Of a DNA stretch of 64,000 nt, positions 44,458 to 52,768 are shown piece by piece. Both the position numbers and the translations under genes were made by a program. Within the stretch, counting starts at the first letter, position 1. The number at the start of each line of letters is the position of its first letter. This DNA comes from Pseudodesulfovibrio sp. (GTDB lineage Bacteria; Desulfobacterota; Desulfovibrionia; Desulfovibrionales; Desulfovibrionaceae), in assembly GCA_016744135.1 (NCBI GenBank), contig JADGEX010000001.1, positions 2,305,029 through 2,369,028 on the forward strand. The letters are read 5' to 3'. The notes under the pieces were generated by a model. It searched no databases. It was not told where the DNA came from and worked only from the letters and a program-made list of their open reading frames with translations.

Positions 44458-46707
44458 CTATTTTGTTATTGTGTCACATGCTTCTTTTACTGCATACCCC
44501 AATCCTTCATATGCGGTTTGGGGCGGAGATGGGTCGAATGCTCCTGTCACAAAATCACCAATTTTTTGCGCAGTCACAGGGTTTGTGAGTCCCGTTGCCG
44601 TAGCCGTGATGACTCCCGGCGAGCTGGCGACAACTGCCGCAGGGGCAAGTCCGAATCCGATGGTTCCTAATGTCCAGTTCCTGAAATCATCATTAGTAAC
44701 GAACGAATTAAATAATGAAGAAAAGGCTTTGCCTATACCTGTGCCGATCCTTTTCCTTGCTTTGTTCATGTATTCATAACTGTATTCTCTCGGGCCGGTG
44801 TATATTTGACTGGTGTGAACACCGTTTTTCTTTTCTTCGGTTTTTAAAGCCTCTACGTCCTGAGGTGTGCTTCTCGTTGACGCCTGTTCGGAAAATCCAT
44901 TCCAGCCTCGACTTGCATCACTTTCCTCATAATTCTTAACAGCTTCCTGTTCCCGTTTTGTTCGCATGGCCGCCTGTTGGATTCTGGTGGCTTTGCTCAT
45001 CAGACCGCCTTTGTCTTTTGGGCTGGGGCGTGCAGGGCTTTGTTCGGGACTTTTGTCTTCGTGTACGACATTATTTTTGGGCGTCGCGTCAGAAATACCT
45101 GTCTTGACGGGGTTTCCTCCCGTTTTATCGCTCAGGACATTCTCTTTCGGGGTGTCTATTTCACTCAACATATTGTTTAATTTGTCCTGATGTGCTTTCA
45201 AATGTGCTGCGACTGCGACTTCAGTTCTTTGTTTTCTGGCTTCGGCCTCAGCCTTGGCGTCGGCTTCCTGTGCAGCCTGTTCTGCAACGGCCTCTGCTTT
45301 TTGAGCCTTTTCCATCTTGTCGTGTTCAAGTTTTGCTCTCATGGCAACAGCGGCTTTTCTCGAAACGTCCTTGGATTGAGCATGCCATTCGTTGCCGGTG
45401 TTTGGACCTGCAATAGAAGGCGTATCCCATGCATCAATTTTACCATCACGGGCAATGTGTCCTGCCCTGTCGGCTGCAGCTCTTCCTGTGCTAAAGCTGT
45501 TTCCTTTTCCATATAATCCCATTGGATCAAACATATTCACCGGATCATCCAAACAATACCCGTACCAGTCAGCATCTCCGCCAGCGTCGCCGATGGGATC
45601 CTGAGCGGTCCAGCGGGCCGTGTCGGGATCATAGTCGCGCCAGCCGAATCGGACGAAGCCAGTATCCGGGTCGTGGACGCCGCCAGCAAAGCCGATGGGG
45701 ACGCGCAAGGTTGGATTCGAATCCCACAGGATGTTGCCGAACGGTCCGTATTGAATGGCCTTTACCACATTCCCGGTTGGTGAGACAACCGCTTTGAGTG
45801 AGCCTACCTGATCGTAATATAAGGTGTAATCTGTGCCGTTGACCGTGGCCTTGTATGGAATGCGCTCCTCTTTATCGTAATGGAACTGCCAGTCGTTGAC
45901 CTCGTCCTTGAAGCGGTCCAGACGGATGAAGTTTTTCCATTGATACGCTTCGTCCAGCGTGCCGTTGACGTACCGGGCTTGCCGCCTGCCGTGTTTATCA
46001 TGGTCAAAGGTGATTTCCCGGCCATCCGGCAGAAGAACGCCAAGAAGTCGGTAATCTTTGCTGTACTTGTAGCGGGTGACAGACTCTCCATTGATCTTGG
46101 CAGATCGGAAGCCGAGTGCGTCATGTTCGAATTGAAGAGTATCAACGGCCAGCAACCGGTCGTCATCCGTGTATTGGTAGGAGCGCATGAACGGCTCGCG
46201 GCCAACGGCATAATCAGCCTTTCTGCGGCCTTTGTCGTCATATTCGAAGTCTTCACACCAGCCCGTGTCGCCAATGACCGAGGTCAGACGGCCCGCATCG
46301 TCATATTCGAATTCCCATGTTTCGCGGCGATCATTGATGCGTTCGGTGCGGGATTCGATCCGGTGGGCGTCGTTCAGGTCGAGTTGCAGAAAATATGGGG
46401 TGGCTCCGGCCTTGCGTTCCCGTTTGGATTTGTTGCCCCAATTTTTCGGTTTTGTTTCTTCGCCGAGTGTGTGGTTCCAAGAGAAATCGTGACCCTCGTG
46501 CTTCGGACGCCATTGGGCGGGCTTTTTGACAGTCCACCAGTTAAAATTGGTGCGTTGGGCTTCAAATTTCTTTTTCAAGTTGCCGACCCGGCGCACGGGT
46601 TCGAAAGTGTTGTCCGCATATTGAATCCAGTTGCGTTCGTATTCGCTGGTCTGCGGATTGTAAGTAAAACGACAAAATCGATCCTTCATGTGATCATCAT
46701 AAAGCAT
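44458..46707 (-). CDS. Rhs repeat-associated core protein with variable C-terminus
   Basis: A 749-residue, compact Rhs protein. Residues about 125-340 contain YD-type repeats (WEFEYDDAGRLTSVIGDTG, FEYDDKGRRKADY, YKYSKDYRLLGVLLPDG). The core signature runs GPFGNILWDSNP, RFGWRDYDPDTARWTAQDPIG and NMFDPMGL near residue 395. The remaining 355 residues are unrelated to the core and form the variable tip: Ala/Lys/Glu-rich coiled coil, then a Gly/Ala-rich hydrophobic end (FGLAPAAVVASSPGVIT). There is no signal peptide, PAAR or VgrG-binding part, so it may be a small or shortened Rhs. GGAG precedes the ATG. Probable contact-dependent toxin with immunity encoded next. Confidence 0.88.
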   Translation of the reverse strand: MLYDDHMKDRFCRFTYNPQTSEYERNWIQYADNTFEPVRRVGNLKKKFEAQRTNFNWWTVKKPAQWRPKHEGHDFSWNHTLGEETKPKNWGNKSKRERKAGATPYFLQLDLNDAHRIESRTERINDRRETWEFEYDDAGRLTSVIGDTGWCEDFEYDDKGRRKADYAVGREPFMRSYQYTDDDRLLAVDTLQFEHDALGFRSAKINGESVTRYKYSKDYRLLGVLLPDGREITFDHDKHGRRQARYVNGTLDEAYQWKNFIRLDRFKDEVNDWQFHYDKEERIPYKATVNGTDYTLYYDQVGSLKAVVSPTGNVVKAIQYGPFGNILWDSNPTLRVPIGFAGGVHDPDTGFVRFGWRDYDPDTARWTAQDPIGDAGGDADWYGYCLDDPVNMFDPMGLYGKGNSFSTGRAAADRAGHIARDGKIDAWDTPSIAGPNTGNEWHAQSKDVSRKAAVAMRAKLEHDKMEKAQKAEAVAEQAAQEADAKAEAEARKQRTEVAVAAHLKAHQDKLNNMLSEIDTPKENVLSDKTGGNPVKTGISDATPKNNVVHEDKSPEQSPARPSPKDKGGLMSKATRIQQAAMRTKREQEAVKNYEESDASRGWNGFSEQASTRSTPQDVEALKTEEKKNGVHTSQIYTGPREYSYEYMNKARKRIGTGIGKAFSSLFNSFVTNDDFRNWTLGTIGFGLAPAAVVASSPGVITATATGLTNPVTAQKIGDFVTGAFDPSPPQTAYEGLGYAVKEACDTITK

Positions 46708-46737
46708 GTCATGCTCCAGGGGTGCTGATTATGGAAA

Positions 46738-46764
46738 AAGGGGCGGACCCAATGCCCGCCCCTT
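46738..46764 (-). terminator. Terminator-like hairpin in the rhs leader
   Basis: Minus strand AAGGGGCGG / CCGCCCCTT with a short loop and five T residues, only about 30 bases upstream of the rhs ATG. It could end a now-missing upstream gene or attenuate rhs. The 308 bases from 46708 to 47015 contain no gene; a second small inverted repeat, CGGGG / CCCCG, lies at 46782-46797. Confidence 0.65.
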
Positions 46765-47015
46765 GAACCGGGATGCGTGTCCGGGGCCACTCCCCGAACG
46801 ATCACCGTCAGCATACCCCCGGTTTTTCGGAAAGCAGTGAAATGTCAGTGAATGTAGGGTAAAAGCGTTCGAAAAGTATAAAAAATCAACTTGACAGGGT
46901 GGTGGCATTTGCTTTGAAAAGAGGATTCCATGCGTTCATTCCCCCCATTGCCCAAGGCTTTTATTTGGCGGTCAACTCTGCTATGCTTTTTCTTTCAACG
47001 AAACAGAGGTGAATT

Positions 47016-47552
47016 ATGAATATATTTCGTCGGATTATAGTCGTTTTGGCTTTGTCATTGGCTTTAGTCGCCTGTTCAAATGAATCCGGGACCGAGGCCA
47101 ATACAGGACAGGCCGAAGAGGCCGCCACGCCTGAACTGATGGCCAAGCCATCGACCGGGAAGTATCCGTATATGGGTGTGGCTGAGTTGGACAAGTATCT
47201 TGCTGACAATACGGGCAAACCGACAATGCTGTTTTTTTGGGCCACATGGTGCCCTTCCTGCAAACAGGAAATTCCTGAATTGGAACAGTTGAATACGACC
47301 CATGGAGACTCGGTGAATATCATCGCCCTGTCCGTGGATGAACGAGTGGAAGATCTGGACAGATTCTTCAGCAAGGGCGATATCAATCTGCCCGTGTACT
47401 GGGGTGATCAGGCCATTGCCGCCAAGTATAAGGTAGAAGCCATCCCCACGATGGTTATTTTCGACAAGAGCGGAAAGCAGATTTTCGCTCAGGCCGGAGT
47501 TTTTCCACATTCCATGCTTGTTGCCATGGTGAAAAAGTTGACAGAGCAGTAG
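47016..47552 (+). CDS. TlpA/thioredoxin-like lipoprotein
   Basis: A 178-residue periplasmic thiol-disulfide protein. The lipoprotein signal ends LALVAC (Cys20), followed by a 25-residue linker and a thioredoxin fold with active site ATWCPSCKQE and cis-proline AIPTMVIF. Such ResA/TlpA-type proteins reduce apocytochrome c or other periplasmic thiols, consistent with the many c-type cytochromes of sulfate reducers. It is followed after 5 bases by the acetyltransferase gene. Confidence 0.92.
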   Translation: MNIFRRIIVVLALSLALVACSNESGTEANTGQAEEAATPELMAKPSTGKYPYMGVAELDKYLADNTGKPTMLFFWATWCPSCKQEIPELEQLNTTHGDSVNIIALSVDERVEDLDRFFSKGDINLPVYWGDQAIAAKYKVEAIPTMVIFDKSGKQIFAQAGVFPHSMLVAMVKKLTEQ

Positions 47553-47557
47553 ATTTC

Positions 47558-48016
47558 ATGATTCGCAAAGCACGCATTGATGACGTTAAGGCTATTCACG
47601 GTTTGCTCATGCACACCGATGAACATGATGCATTGGTTCTTCCCCGTTCGTTCAGTCAGTTGTATTCGCACCTGCGCGACTTCGTGGTTGCCGTGGACGA
47701 TGACGACAAGGTCATCGGTTGTTGCGCTCTGAGTTTGATCTGGGAAAATCTCGCAGAAATTCGTTCTCTGGTGGTGCTTCCGGCGCATCGTGGCAAACAA
47801 TTGGGCCGCCAACTGGTGGAAACCTGCCTGAGAGAGTCCGTGACACTGGGTATTTTGAAAGTATACACGTTGACCGAGGAAACGAGTTTCTTCGCTCATC
47901 TCGGCTTTGTCGAGGAGGGCATGGAGAGCTTGAACCAGAAGATATTTATTGATTGTCTCAACTGTCCGAGATTTCCGGACCATTGCAACGAAGTTGCCAT
48001 GATTATAAACCTTTAA
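47558..48016 (+). CDS. N-acetyltransferase, ArgA-like (short)
   Basis: A 152-residue single GNAT domain with the pattern of stand-alone N-acetylglutamate synthases: MIRKARIDDVKAIHGLL at the start, AEIRSLVVLPAHRGKQLGRQL (acetyl-CoA loop RGKQLG) and EETSFFAHLGFVEEG. The C-terminal CPRFPDHCNEVAM is shared with short ArgA proteins of this group. It would supply acetylglutamate for arginine synthesis. Co-transcribed with the thioredoxin-like gene and followed closely by hpt. Confidence 0.87.
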   Translation: MIRKARIDDVKAIHGLLMHTDEHDALVLPRSFSQLYSHLRDFVVAVDDDDKVIGCCALSLIWENLAEIRSLVVLPAHRGKQLGRQLVETCLRESVTLGILKVYTLTEETSFFAHLGFVEEGMESLNQKIFIDCLNCPRFPDHCNEVAMIINL

Positions 48017-48030
48017 CCACACATATTACG

Positions 48031-48567
48031 ATGCCACACAAATTGACACCGTTCATTCCCGCAGAAAAAATAGCTGATCGCGTTAAAGTCATGGGCCGTG
48101 AGATTACGGACTCCTATGAAAGCGATGGACCATTGGTCTGCATCTGCGTGCTCAAGGGCGCATTTTTGTTTTTTGCCGATATTATTCGAAAGATTGACCG
48201 CGAAATCGAGGTCGATTTCGTTCGTCTGGCCAGTTATGGAACGGCCACATCTCGGTCCGAGGACATTGTTTTTTCTAAAGACCTGGAAGTTTCCATCGAA
48301 GGAAAAGACGTGCTGGTCATCGAAGATATCGTGGATACCGGCCATTCCATGGATTTCCTTTTACACGTTTTACGGCGGAGAAATCCAAAGAGTTTGAAAA
48401 TTTGTGCACTTATTGATAAGCATGAGCGACGGGAAATGGACGTCTCCGTCGATTTTCCCGGTTTCAAGTTGAGCGACGGATTTATCGTTGGCTACGGTCT
48501 GGACTATGCTGAACGATACAGGGAGCTTGACGGAATTTATGAATTGTCCACGGCTTCCGATAGTTAA
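48031..48567 (+). CDS. hpt: Hypoxanthine phosphoribosyltransferase
   Basis: Salvages hypoxanthine (and guanine) with PRPP. The 178 residues show LVCICVLKGAFLFFADI, the PRPP loop VLVIEDIVDTGHSMDF and the DFPGFKLSDGFIVGYGLDYAE segment that binds the base. ATG 48031 has no clear ribosome site but is the first Met after the preceding gene; the open frame extends 26 codons back into argA-like sequence. It lies 14 bases after that gene, so translation may rely on coupling. Confidence 0.95.
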   Translation: MPHKLTPFIPAEKIADRVKVMGREITDSYESDGPLVCICVLKGAFLFFADIIRKIDREIEVDFVRLASYGTATSRSEDIVFSKDLEVSIEGKDVLVIEDIVDTGHSMDFLLHVLRRRNPKSLKICALIDKHERREMDVSVDFPGFKLSDGFIVGYGLDYAERYRELDGIYELSTASDS

Positions 48568-48594
48568 CCAACCGGTTTTTTTGGAGATCGAAAT

Positions 48595-49809
48595 ATGATC
48601 GTCACCTGCCCGAATTGCGAGACCCGTTACAATCTGCCCGACGACAAAGTTCCTGCGGGTGGAACTAAGGTCAAATGCTCCAAGTGCGCGCAAGTGTTCA
48701 AGGCCGAACATCCTCCGGTAACGCCTGAAGAGGAAGTGGAAGCCCTCCTTGAAGAAGAAGGGCAGGGTGGAGACACCCAAGCCGGAGACGAGTTCGACGA
48801 AACTTTTGAAGATGTGGCCGCCGGTGTTCCTTCTGAAGAAACACCTGTCGAGCCGCCCGCAGACGAGACGCAAGAGCCTTCGGCACCGGCTGTTGATCCT
48901 GCTGACGAAGTGGTGGAAGAGGATTTGCCGGATACCGACGACCTCTTTGACGATGCAGAAGAAGAGATGCCGGACCCGGATGAAGGGGCAGCACCGTCAG
49001 CTTTGGAATCAGATGATCTCGGAGACGACCTCTTTGCGGATATTGACGAAGATGAGGACTCGAGCGGGTTGTTTGAAGACGAAGAAGATGATGAAGATAC
49101 CGACTCGGACGATCTTTTCGCTGATGACGACGATGACGAAGAGGATGAAGACGAGGACGATGAAGAGTCGGGCAGTGTCTTTGACGATTCCCTTTCCATT
49201 GACGAAGTACCTCAGAAAAAGGACGGCAAATCAATTGGTTGCCTGATTATCCTGTTGGTGCTCGCTCTCGGTTTAGGCGGAGCCATCTATTTCAAGGCAT
49301 GGACATATATCGGTGTTGATTTGGGCGATATGCTCAAGAATGTCCCGTTTGTCGGTCAGTTGTTCATGGAGGAAACCGGTGGCGATCAGGAAGCTGCCCC
49401 CGGCGAATCCCCGGCAGAACGTGTCCGCAAGATCGAATTGAAAAATGTCAAACAGTACTACGTTCCGAATGAAAAAGTGGGTAATCTGTTTGTGGTCGAG
49501 GGGAAGGCTATCAACAAGTTTTCCTCTCCCAAAGAGCGGATTAAAGTTGAAGTCATTTTGTACGACGCGACTAATAATATTTTGACTTCCCAAGCGTTCC
49601 TGTGCGGTAACGTGCTTTCGCAATTCCAGCTTCAGGTTCAGACAAAGAAGGAAATTCAGGATGGTCTGTCCAGTGATGTTGGTATTTTGTCCAACAACAC
49701 TTTTATCCGGCCTGAAGCATCCACGCCGTTCATGGCAGTATTCTTTGAGCCGCCTGAGGGAGTGAAAGAGTTTATGGTCAAGGTCGTGGATGTCGGCGAT
49801 CCTGAGTAA
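48595..49809 (+). CDS. MJ0042-type zinc-ribbon/DUF3426 membrane protein
   Basis: A 404-residue protein of three parts. Residues 1-38 form a zinc ribbon (MIVTCPNCETRYNLPD..VKCSKCAQVF). Residues about 40-208 are an extremely acidic, low-complexity Asp/Glu tract. A membrane helix (IGCLIILLVLALGLGGAIYF, near 215-235) leads to a DUF3426-like domain with VKQYYVPNEKVGNLFVVEG and RIKVEVILYD. It is a bitopic inner-membrane protein with its ribbon in the cytoplasm; function is not known. GGAG precedes the ATG. The acidic tract suggests binding to a basic partner or metal, but that is conjecture. Confidence 0.88.
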   Translation: MIVTCPNCETRYNLPDDKVPAGGTKVKCSKCAQVFKAEHPPVTPEEEVEALLEEEGQGGDTQAGDEFDETFEDVAAGVPSEETPVEPPADETQEPSAPAVDPADEVVEEDLPDTDDLFDDAEEEMPDPDEGAAPSALESDDLGDDLFADIDEDEDSSGLFEDEEDDEDTDSDDLFADDDDDEEDEDEDDEESGSVFDDSLSIDEVPQKKDGKSIGCLIILLVLALGLGGAIYFKAWTYIGVDLGDMLKNVPFVGQLFMEETGGDQEAAPGESPAERVRKIELKNVKQYYVPNEKVGNLFVVEGKAINKFSSPKERIKVEVILYDATNNILTSQAFLCGNVLSQFQLQVQTKKEIQDGLSSDVGILSNNTFIRPEASTPFMAVFFEPPEGVKEFMVKVVDVGDPE

Positions 49810-49825
49810 AAAAAGACGAAACTTG

Positions 49826-49858
49826 AGCGGGAGGGTGGATACATCCTCCCGCTTTTTT
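49826..49858 (+). terminator. Intrinsic terminator before the atp genes
   Basis: Stem AGCGGGAGG / CCTCCCGCT with a 10-base loop and six T residues. Confidence 0.92.
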
Positions 49859-49873
49859 GTTGGGTGATATTTT

Positions 49874-49891
49874 TTGTGATTATTTTTACAA
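49874..49891. promoter_or_regulatory. Predicted Rex operator upstream of atpZ
   Basis: TTGTGA-N6-TTACAA, one mismatch from the Rex consensus palindrome TTGTGA-N6-TCACAA. It lies just after the terminator and 213 bases before atpZ, in a 295-base stretch without a convincing gene. rex itself is the last gene of this cluster. A half site TTGTGA also occurs at 50023. Confidence 0.65.
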
Positions 49892-50104
49892 ATGGGTAAA
49901 AAAAAGATTGCAACCCGCTGCAAAGCATGTTTTTTTCAGTCCGGCGAAAAAGTGGCTAATGAGTGGCTTTTTCGGAAAAACCCATTGACGGCAATTGATG
50001 GCCTGTGCTACTTCTCCACCACTTGTGAAGGATTGCACGAATTGCCGATTCCGTTTATGTATCCTAACTGGAATGGCTGACAACAACTTTCACGGGATGT
50101 GAAC

Positions 50105-50395
50105 ATGCTCTTTTCAAAAGACGATAGGTTGGTACGTATCACACAATTGGGTGGTACTGCCGGAACAATGGGATTACACATTGTGTCGGCCATCATCGTC
50201 GGGCTCACTATCGGGTACTTTCTTGATGGTTATTTCGGGACCAAGCCTTGGTTGATAATGATCTTTTTTTTAGTAGGGGTCATTTCCGGGTTCAAGATGG
50301 TTTTCGAAGATTTCAGAAAGCTCCAGAGGCGTGAAGAGGCAAAAAAGGCAAGTTCTTTGAAACAGGACGGAGAAAAAGGTGCTGGACGCGATTAA
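50105..50395 (+). CDS. atpZ: AtpZ/AtpI-type small F0 accessory protein
   Basis: A 96-residue protein with two membrane helices (MGLHIVSAIIVGLTIGYFLD and LIMIFFLVGVISGFKMV), the usual build of AtpZ/AtpI proteins that precede F0 genes and are thought to help c-ring assembly or Mg2+/Ca2+ uptake. ATG 50105 was taken; a GTG lies two codons upstream. The charged tail overlaps the next gene by 17 bases. Confidence 0.88.
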   Translation: MLFSKDDRLVRITQLGGTAGTMGLHIVSAIIVGLTIGYFLDGYFGTKPWLIMIFFLVGVISGFKMVFEDFRKLQRREEAKKASSLKQDGEKGAGRD

Positions 50396-50792
50396 CAAAA
50401 GGCTTGAGCGATGGCTCGTCAAGAGTGGATTCCCTAAGCCGGACGTACGTATCGTTGTCCGCAATCAGATTTATGTGTCGCTGGGGACCTCTCTAGTGAT
50501 CATGCTGGTAACACTTCTTTCCCGATGGTCTTTAGCATATTCGGCGGGGGCGATAATCGCCTTGGTCAACTTCTGGACGCTTGCCCGCGTGGCTCAGACG
50601 TTGGTGTACGACGAAAAGCGAGGACCGTTTTTACTGTTTATAATATTTATGGCAAAGATGACTCTGAGCGGGCTGGCCCTTTGGTGGCTGATAGGAGTCG
50701 AACGTGTTCCCCATTGGGGGTTGATTTGTGGCCTCGGGACTGTGGTGGTCAACATCACAGCGACCGGACTGCATCAGCTGGGGAAAAAATAG
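50379..50792 (+). CDS. atpI: ATP synthase subunit I-like protein
   Basis: A 137-residue protein with four membrane helices (IYVSLGTSLVIMLVTLLSRW, AYSAGAIIALVNFWTLARVA, FLLFIIFMAKMTLSGLALWW, HWGLICGLGTVVVNITATG), matching the AtpI family. GTG start, overlapping atpZ by 17 bases. It lies 27 bases before atpB in the same operon. Its function in other bacteria is c-ring assembly. Confidence 0.88.
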   Translation: MLDAINKRLERWLVKSGFPKPDVRIVVRNQIYVSLGTSLVIMLVTLLSRWSLAYSAGAIIALVNFWTLARVAQTLVYDEKRGPFLLFIIFMAKMTLSGLALWWLIGVERVPHWGLICGLGTVVVNITATGLHQLGKK

Positions 50793-50819
50793 CCTAGTTG
50801 CTTATAAGGAGGCTTGGAT

Positions 50820-51542
50820 ATGGGTTTTGCAGGTGGATTGGCACATCCTCTCTTATATATGGATATGCTCAAAAGCATCGGTCATTGGGGCGCCAGCGTA
50901 GAACATTGGCTCGGCGTCGAAAGCATCAACCATGTTTTGTACATGTGGTTGGTTATGGCTATCATTCTTTCTCTCGGTTTGCTTGTTCGCAGCCGTTTGC
51001 AGTTGGTTCCCGGCGGTCTTCAGAATCTCTTTGAGACCATATTCGGCGGCTTGGAAGACTTTGTTGTCTCCAACGTTGGCGAACAGGGCCGTCAGTTTAT
51101 GCCGCTGCTGTGCACCATTTTCATCTTTATTCTGGGTATGAACTGGCTCGGTCTTATTCCGGGTTGTGATGCTCCGACCGCAAACATTAACACGCCTGCC
51201 GCCATGGCAATCATCGTGTTCTGTTTCTACCAATTCGTTGGTATAAAAAAATGGGGCTTTGGTTACATTAAGCACTTCATGGGTCCGGTACCTGCCCTGG
51301 CACCGCTCATGCTCATCCTCGAGCCGGTTTCTCACCTCGCTCGTCCTCTTAGCCTGACGCTTCGTCTCTTCGGTAATATCCGCGGTGAGGAAATCGTCCT
51401 GATCCTGATGTTCATGCTGGCACCCCTCGTTGGTTCTCTGCCCATGTACTTCCTGTTCATTTTGGCTAAGACCATTCAGGCATTCATCTTCTTCATGCTG
51501 ACGATGCTTTACCTGCAAGGTGCTACTGAGCACGCTCATTAA
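50820..51542 (+). CDS. atpB: F0F1 ATP synthase subunit a
   Basis: The stator half-channel of F0. At 240 residues it has the standard length. The essential arginine lies in [16 protein letters not shown], after [21 protein letters not shown]; the N-terminal part [10 protein letters not shown] and [13 protein letters not shown] is typical. AAGGAGG precedes ATG 50820; the TTG two codons upstream is not needed. The F1 genes are not here, so F0 is encoded apart from F1 in this genome, as known in Desulfovibrio. Confidence 0.96.
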   Translation: MGFAGGLAHPLLYMDMLKSIGHWGASVEHWLGVESINHVLYMWLVMAIILSLGLLVRSRLQLVPGGLQNLFETIFGGLEDFVVSNVGEQGRQFMPLLCTIFIFILGMNWLGLIPGCDAPTANINTPAAMAIIVFCFYQFVGIKKWGFGYIKHFMGPVPALAPLMLILEPVSHLARPLSLTLRLFGNIRGEEIVLILMFMLAPLVGSLPMYFLFILAKTIQAFIFFMLTMLYLQGATEHAH

Positions 51543-51616
51543 GAGCCGCTCAACTTAATTCTGGGGAAATGGTCCTTGGACCAAAACATATTACGTGATC
51601 CATTTGGAGGATTAAA

Positions 51617-51922
51617 ATGAAAATCGCTAAAATTCTGTTCACCACCATGGCTATGGTTCTGGTTGCTTCCACCGCTTTCGCTGCTGGCGATCCTGCTGTC
51701 ATGTCCGCTAAAGCATACGCCACTGCCATCGGCATGGGCATCGCTGCTGGTCTCTGCGGAATCGGTCAGGGCATGGGCGTCAAGGGTTGCTGCGAAGGTA
51801 TCGCTCGTAACCCCGAAGCTGGCGGACAGCTGTCCACCACTCTGATTCTTGGCCTGGCATTCATCGAATCCCTGGCTATTTACGCCTTGGTTGTTAACCT
51901 GATCCTGCTCTTCGTCGTCTAG
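51617..51922 (+). CDS. atpE: F0F1 ATP synthase subunit c with Na+-type residue set
   Basis: The rotor ring subunit, 101 residues. An extra N-terminal segment (1-23, [11 protein letters not shown]) resembles a signal peptide, giving a mature protein of about 78 residues. Helix 1 has [10 protein letters not shown] (Gln51), the loop ARNPEAGGQ, and helix 2 [15 protein letters not shown] with Glu84, Ser85 and Tyr89. Gln51, Glu84, Ser85 and Tyr89 align with Gln32, Glu65, Ser66 and Tyr70 of the Na+-binding ring of Ilyobacter tartaricus; Thr67 is replaced by Leu86. Na+ coupling is therefore possible. Strong GGAGG ribosome site and a terminator after the stop. Confidence 0.95.
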   Translation: MKIAKILFTTMAMVLVASTAFAAGDPAVMSAKAYATAIGMGIAAGLCGIGQGMGVKGCCEGIARNPEAGGQLSTTLILGLAFIESLAIYALVVNLILLFVV

Positions 51923-51946
51923 TTTTAGACTTACGAAATGAATATT

Positions 51947-51972
51947 AAGGGAGGCTACGGCCTCCCTTTTTC
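51947..51972 (+). terminator. Intrinsic terminator after atpE
   Basis: Stem AAGGGAGGC / GCCTCCCTT with loop TACG and five T residues. Partial read-through would transcribe rex. Confidence 0.9.
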
Positions 51973-52034
51973 AGCTCTACTCTCATTCAGGATCACATGT
52001 CCGCCGCTATTTTAAGCGGTAAGAGACAGGAAAA

Positions 52035-52667
52035 ATGAAAAGCGAACATATCCCAAAAGCGACTATCGGCAGGTTGGCCGTCTATATTCAGGTTCTTGAG
52101 AACTTGTTGCGTGACGGTAATGAAGTTATCTCTTCCGAGAAACTGGCGCGAGCCTGTTCAGTCAACTCGTCACAAATCAGAAAAGACCTTGCCTATTTTG
52201 GCGAGTTCGGCGTGCGTGGCGTTGGGTACTACGTTCAAGAGCTGATTACTTCGATCAAGCAGTCGCTTGGTATTGACCGGCTGTGGAAATGCGCACTCAT
52301 CGGCGTTGGTAATATGGGCAGTGCCCTCCTTCGTCATCACGATTTCGAGCGACGTGGATTCAAGATCTGCGCAGCCTTTGACTGCGACCCTGACAAGATC
52401 GGGTTGGAGTTTGAGGGAATGGAGATTGTGTGCCCCACGCATCTTAAGGAACAGGCTCCTGAGCTGAACCTTGAAATTGGTATTATTGCCACTCCTCCGG
52501 ACCGCGCTCAGCGTGCGGCCAACCATCTTGTGGATGCCAATATTCGGGGAATCATCAATTTCGCGCCTTCGCGTATTAACGTTCCTAAGCATATTCCTGT
52601 TGAGTATGTTGATTTCTTCGATCATCTCTACGGAATTGCCTTTCAGATCACTCTCGGTAGCGATTAG
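52035..52667 (+). CDS. rex: Redox-sensing transcriptional repressor Rex
   Basis: A 210-residue repressor that senses the NADH/NAD+ ratio. The N-terminal winged helix (IPKATIGRLAVYIQVLENLL, CSVNSSQIRKDLAYFGEFG) and the Rossmann domain (CALIGVGNMGSALL, PPDRAQRAANHLVDA) are canonical. AGGAAAA precedes the ATG. In Desulfovibrio vulgaris rex likewise follows the F0 genes and represses sulfate-reduction genes. A Rex-type palindrome upstream of atpZ (49874-49891) suggests that it regulates the ATP synthase cluster and possibly itself. Confidence 0.95.
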   Translation: MKSEHIPKATIGRLAVYIQVLENLLRDGNEVISSEKLARACSVNSSQIRKDLAYFGEFGVRGVGYYVQELITSIKQSLGIDRLWKCALIGVGNMGSALLRHHDFERRGFKICAAFDCDPDKIGLEFEGMEIVCPTHLKEQAPELNLEIGIIATPPDRAQRAANHLVDANIRGIINFAPSRINVPKHIPVEYVDFFDHLYGIAFQITLGSD

Positions 52668-52710
52668 TAGATTTATTGAAGTTTGATTGCACCGTTGTTG
52701 TGCGAAGAAC

Positions 52711-52748
52711 GTAAAAGCCCCCTGACAAATGCGTCAGGGGGCTTTTAC
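52711..52748. terminator. Bidirectional terminator between rex and the response regulator
   Basis: A 16-base perfect stem GTAAAAGCCCCCTGAC / GTCAGGGGGCTTTTAC with a 6-base loop serves both convergent genes. Confidence 0.93.
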
Positions 52749-52768
52749 GTGTGTGATTGTAAAGGCGG

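Noticed and set aside
45700-45730. GGATTCGAATCC resembling a tRNA T-arm
   Set aside because: It lies inside the Rhs coding sequence, and no acceptor, D or anticodon arm surrounds it.
49892-50080. 62-residue frame in front of atpZ
   Set aside because: No ribosome site or recognisable family; it lies where the atp promoter region must be.
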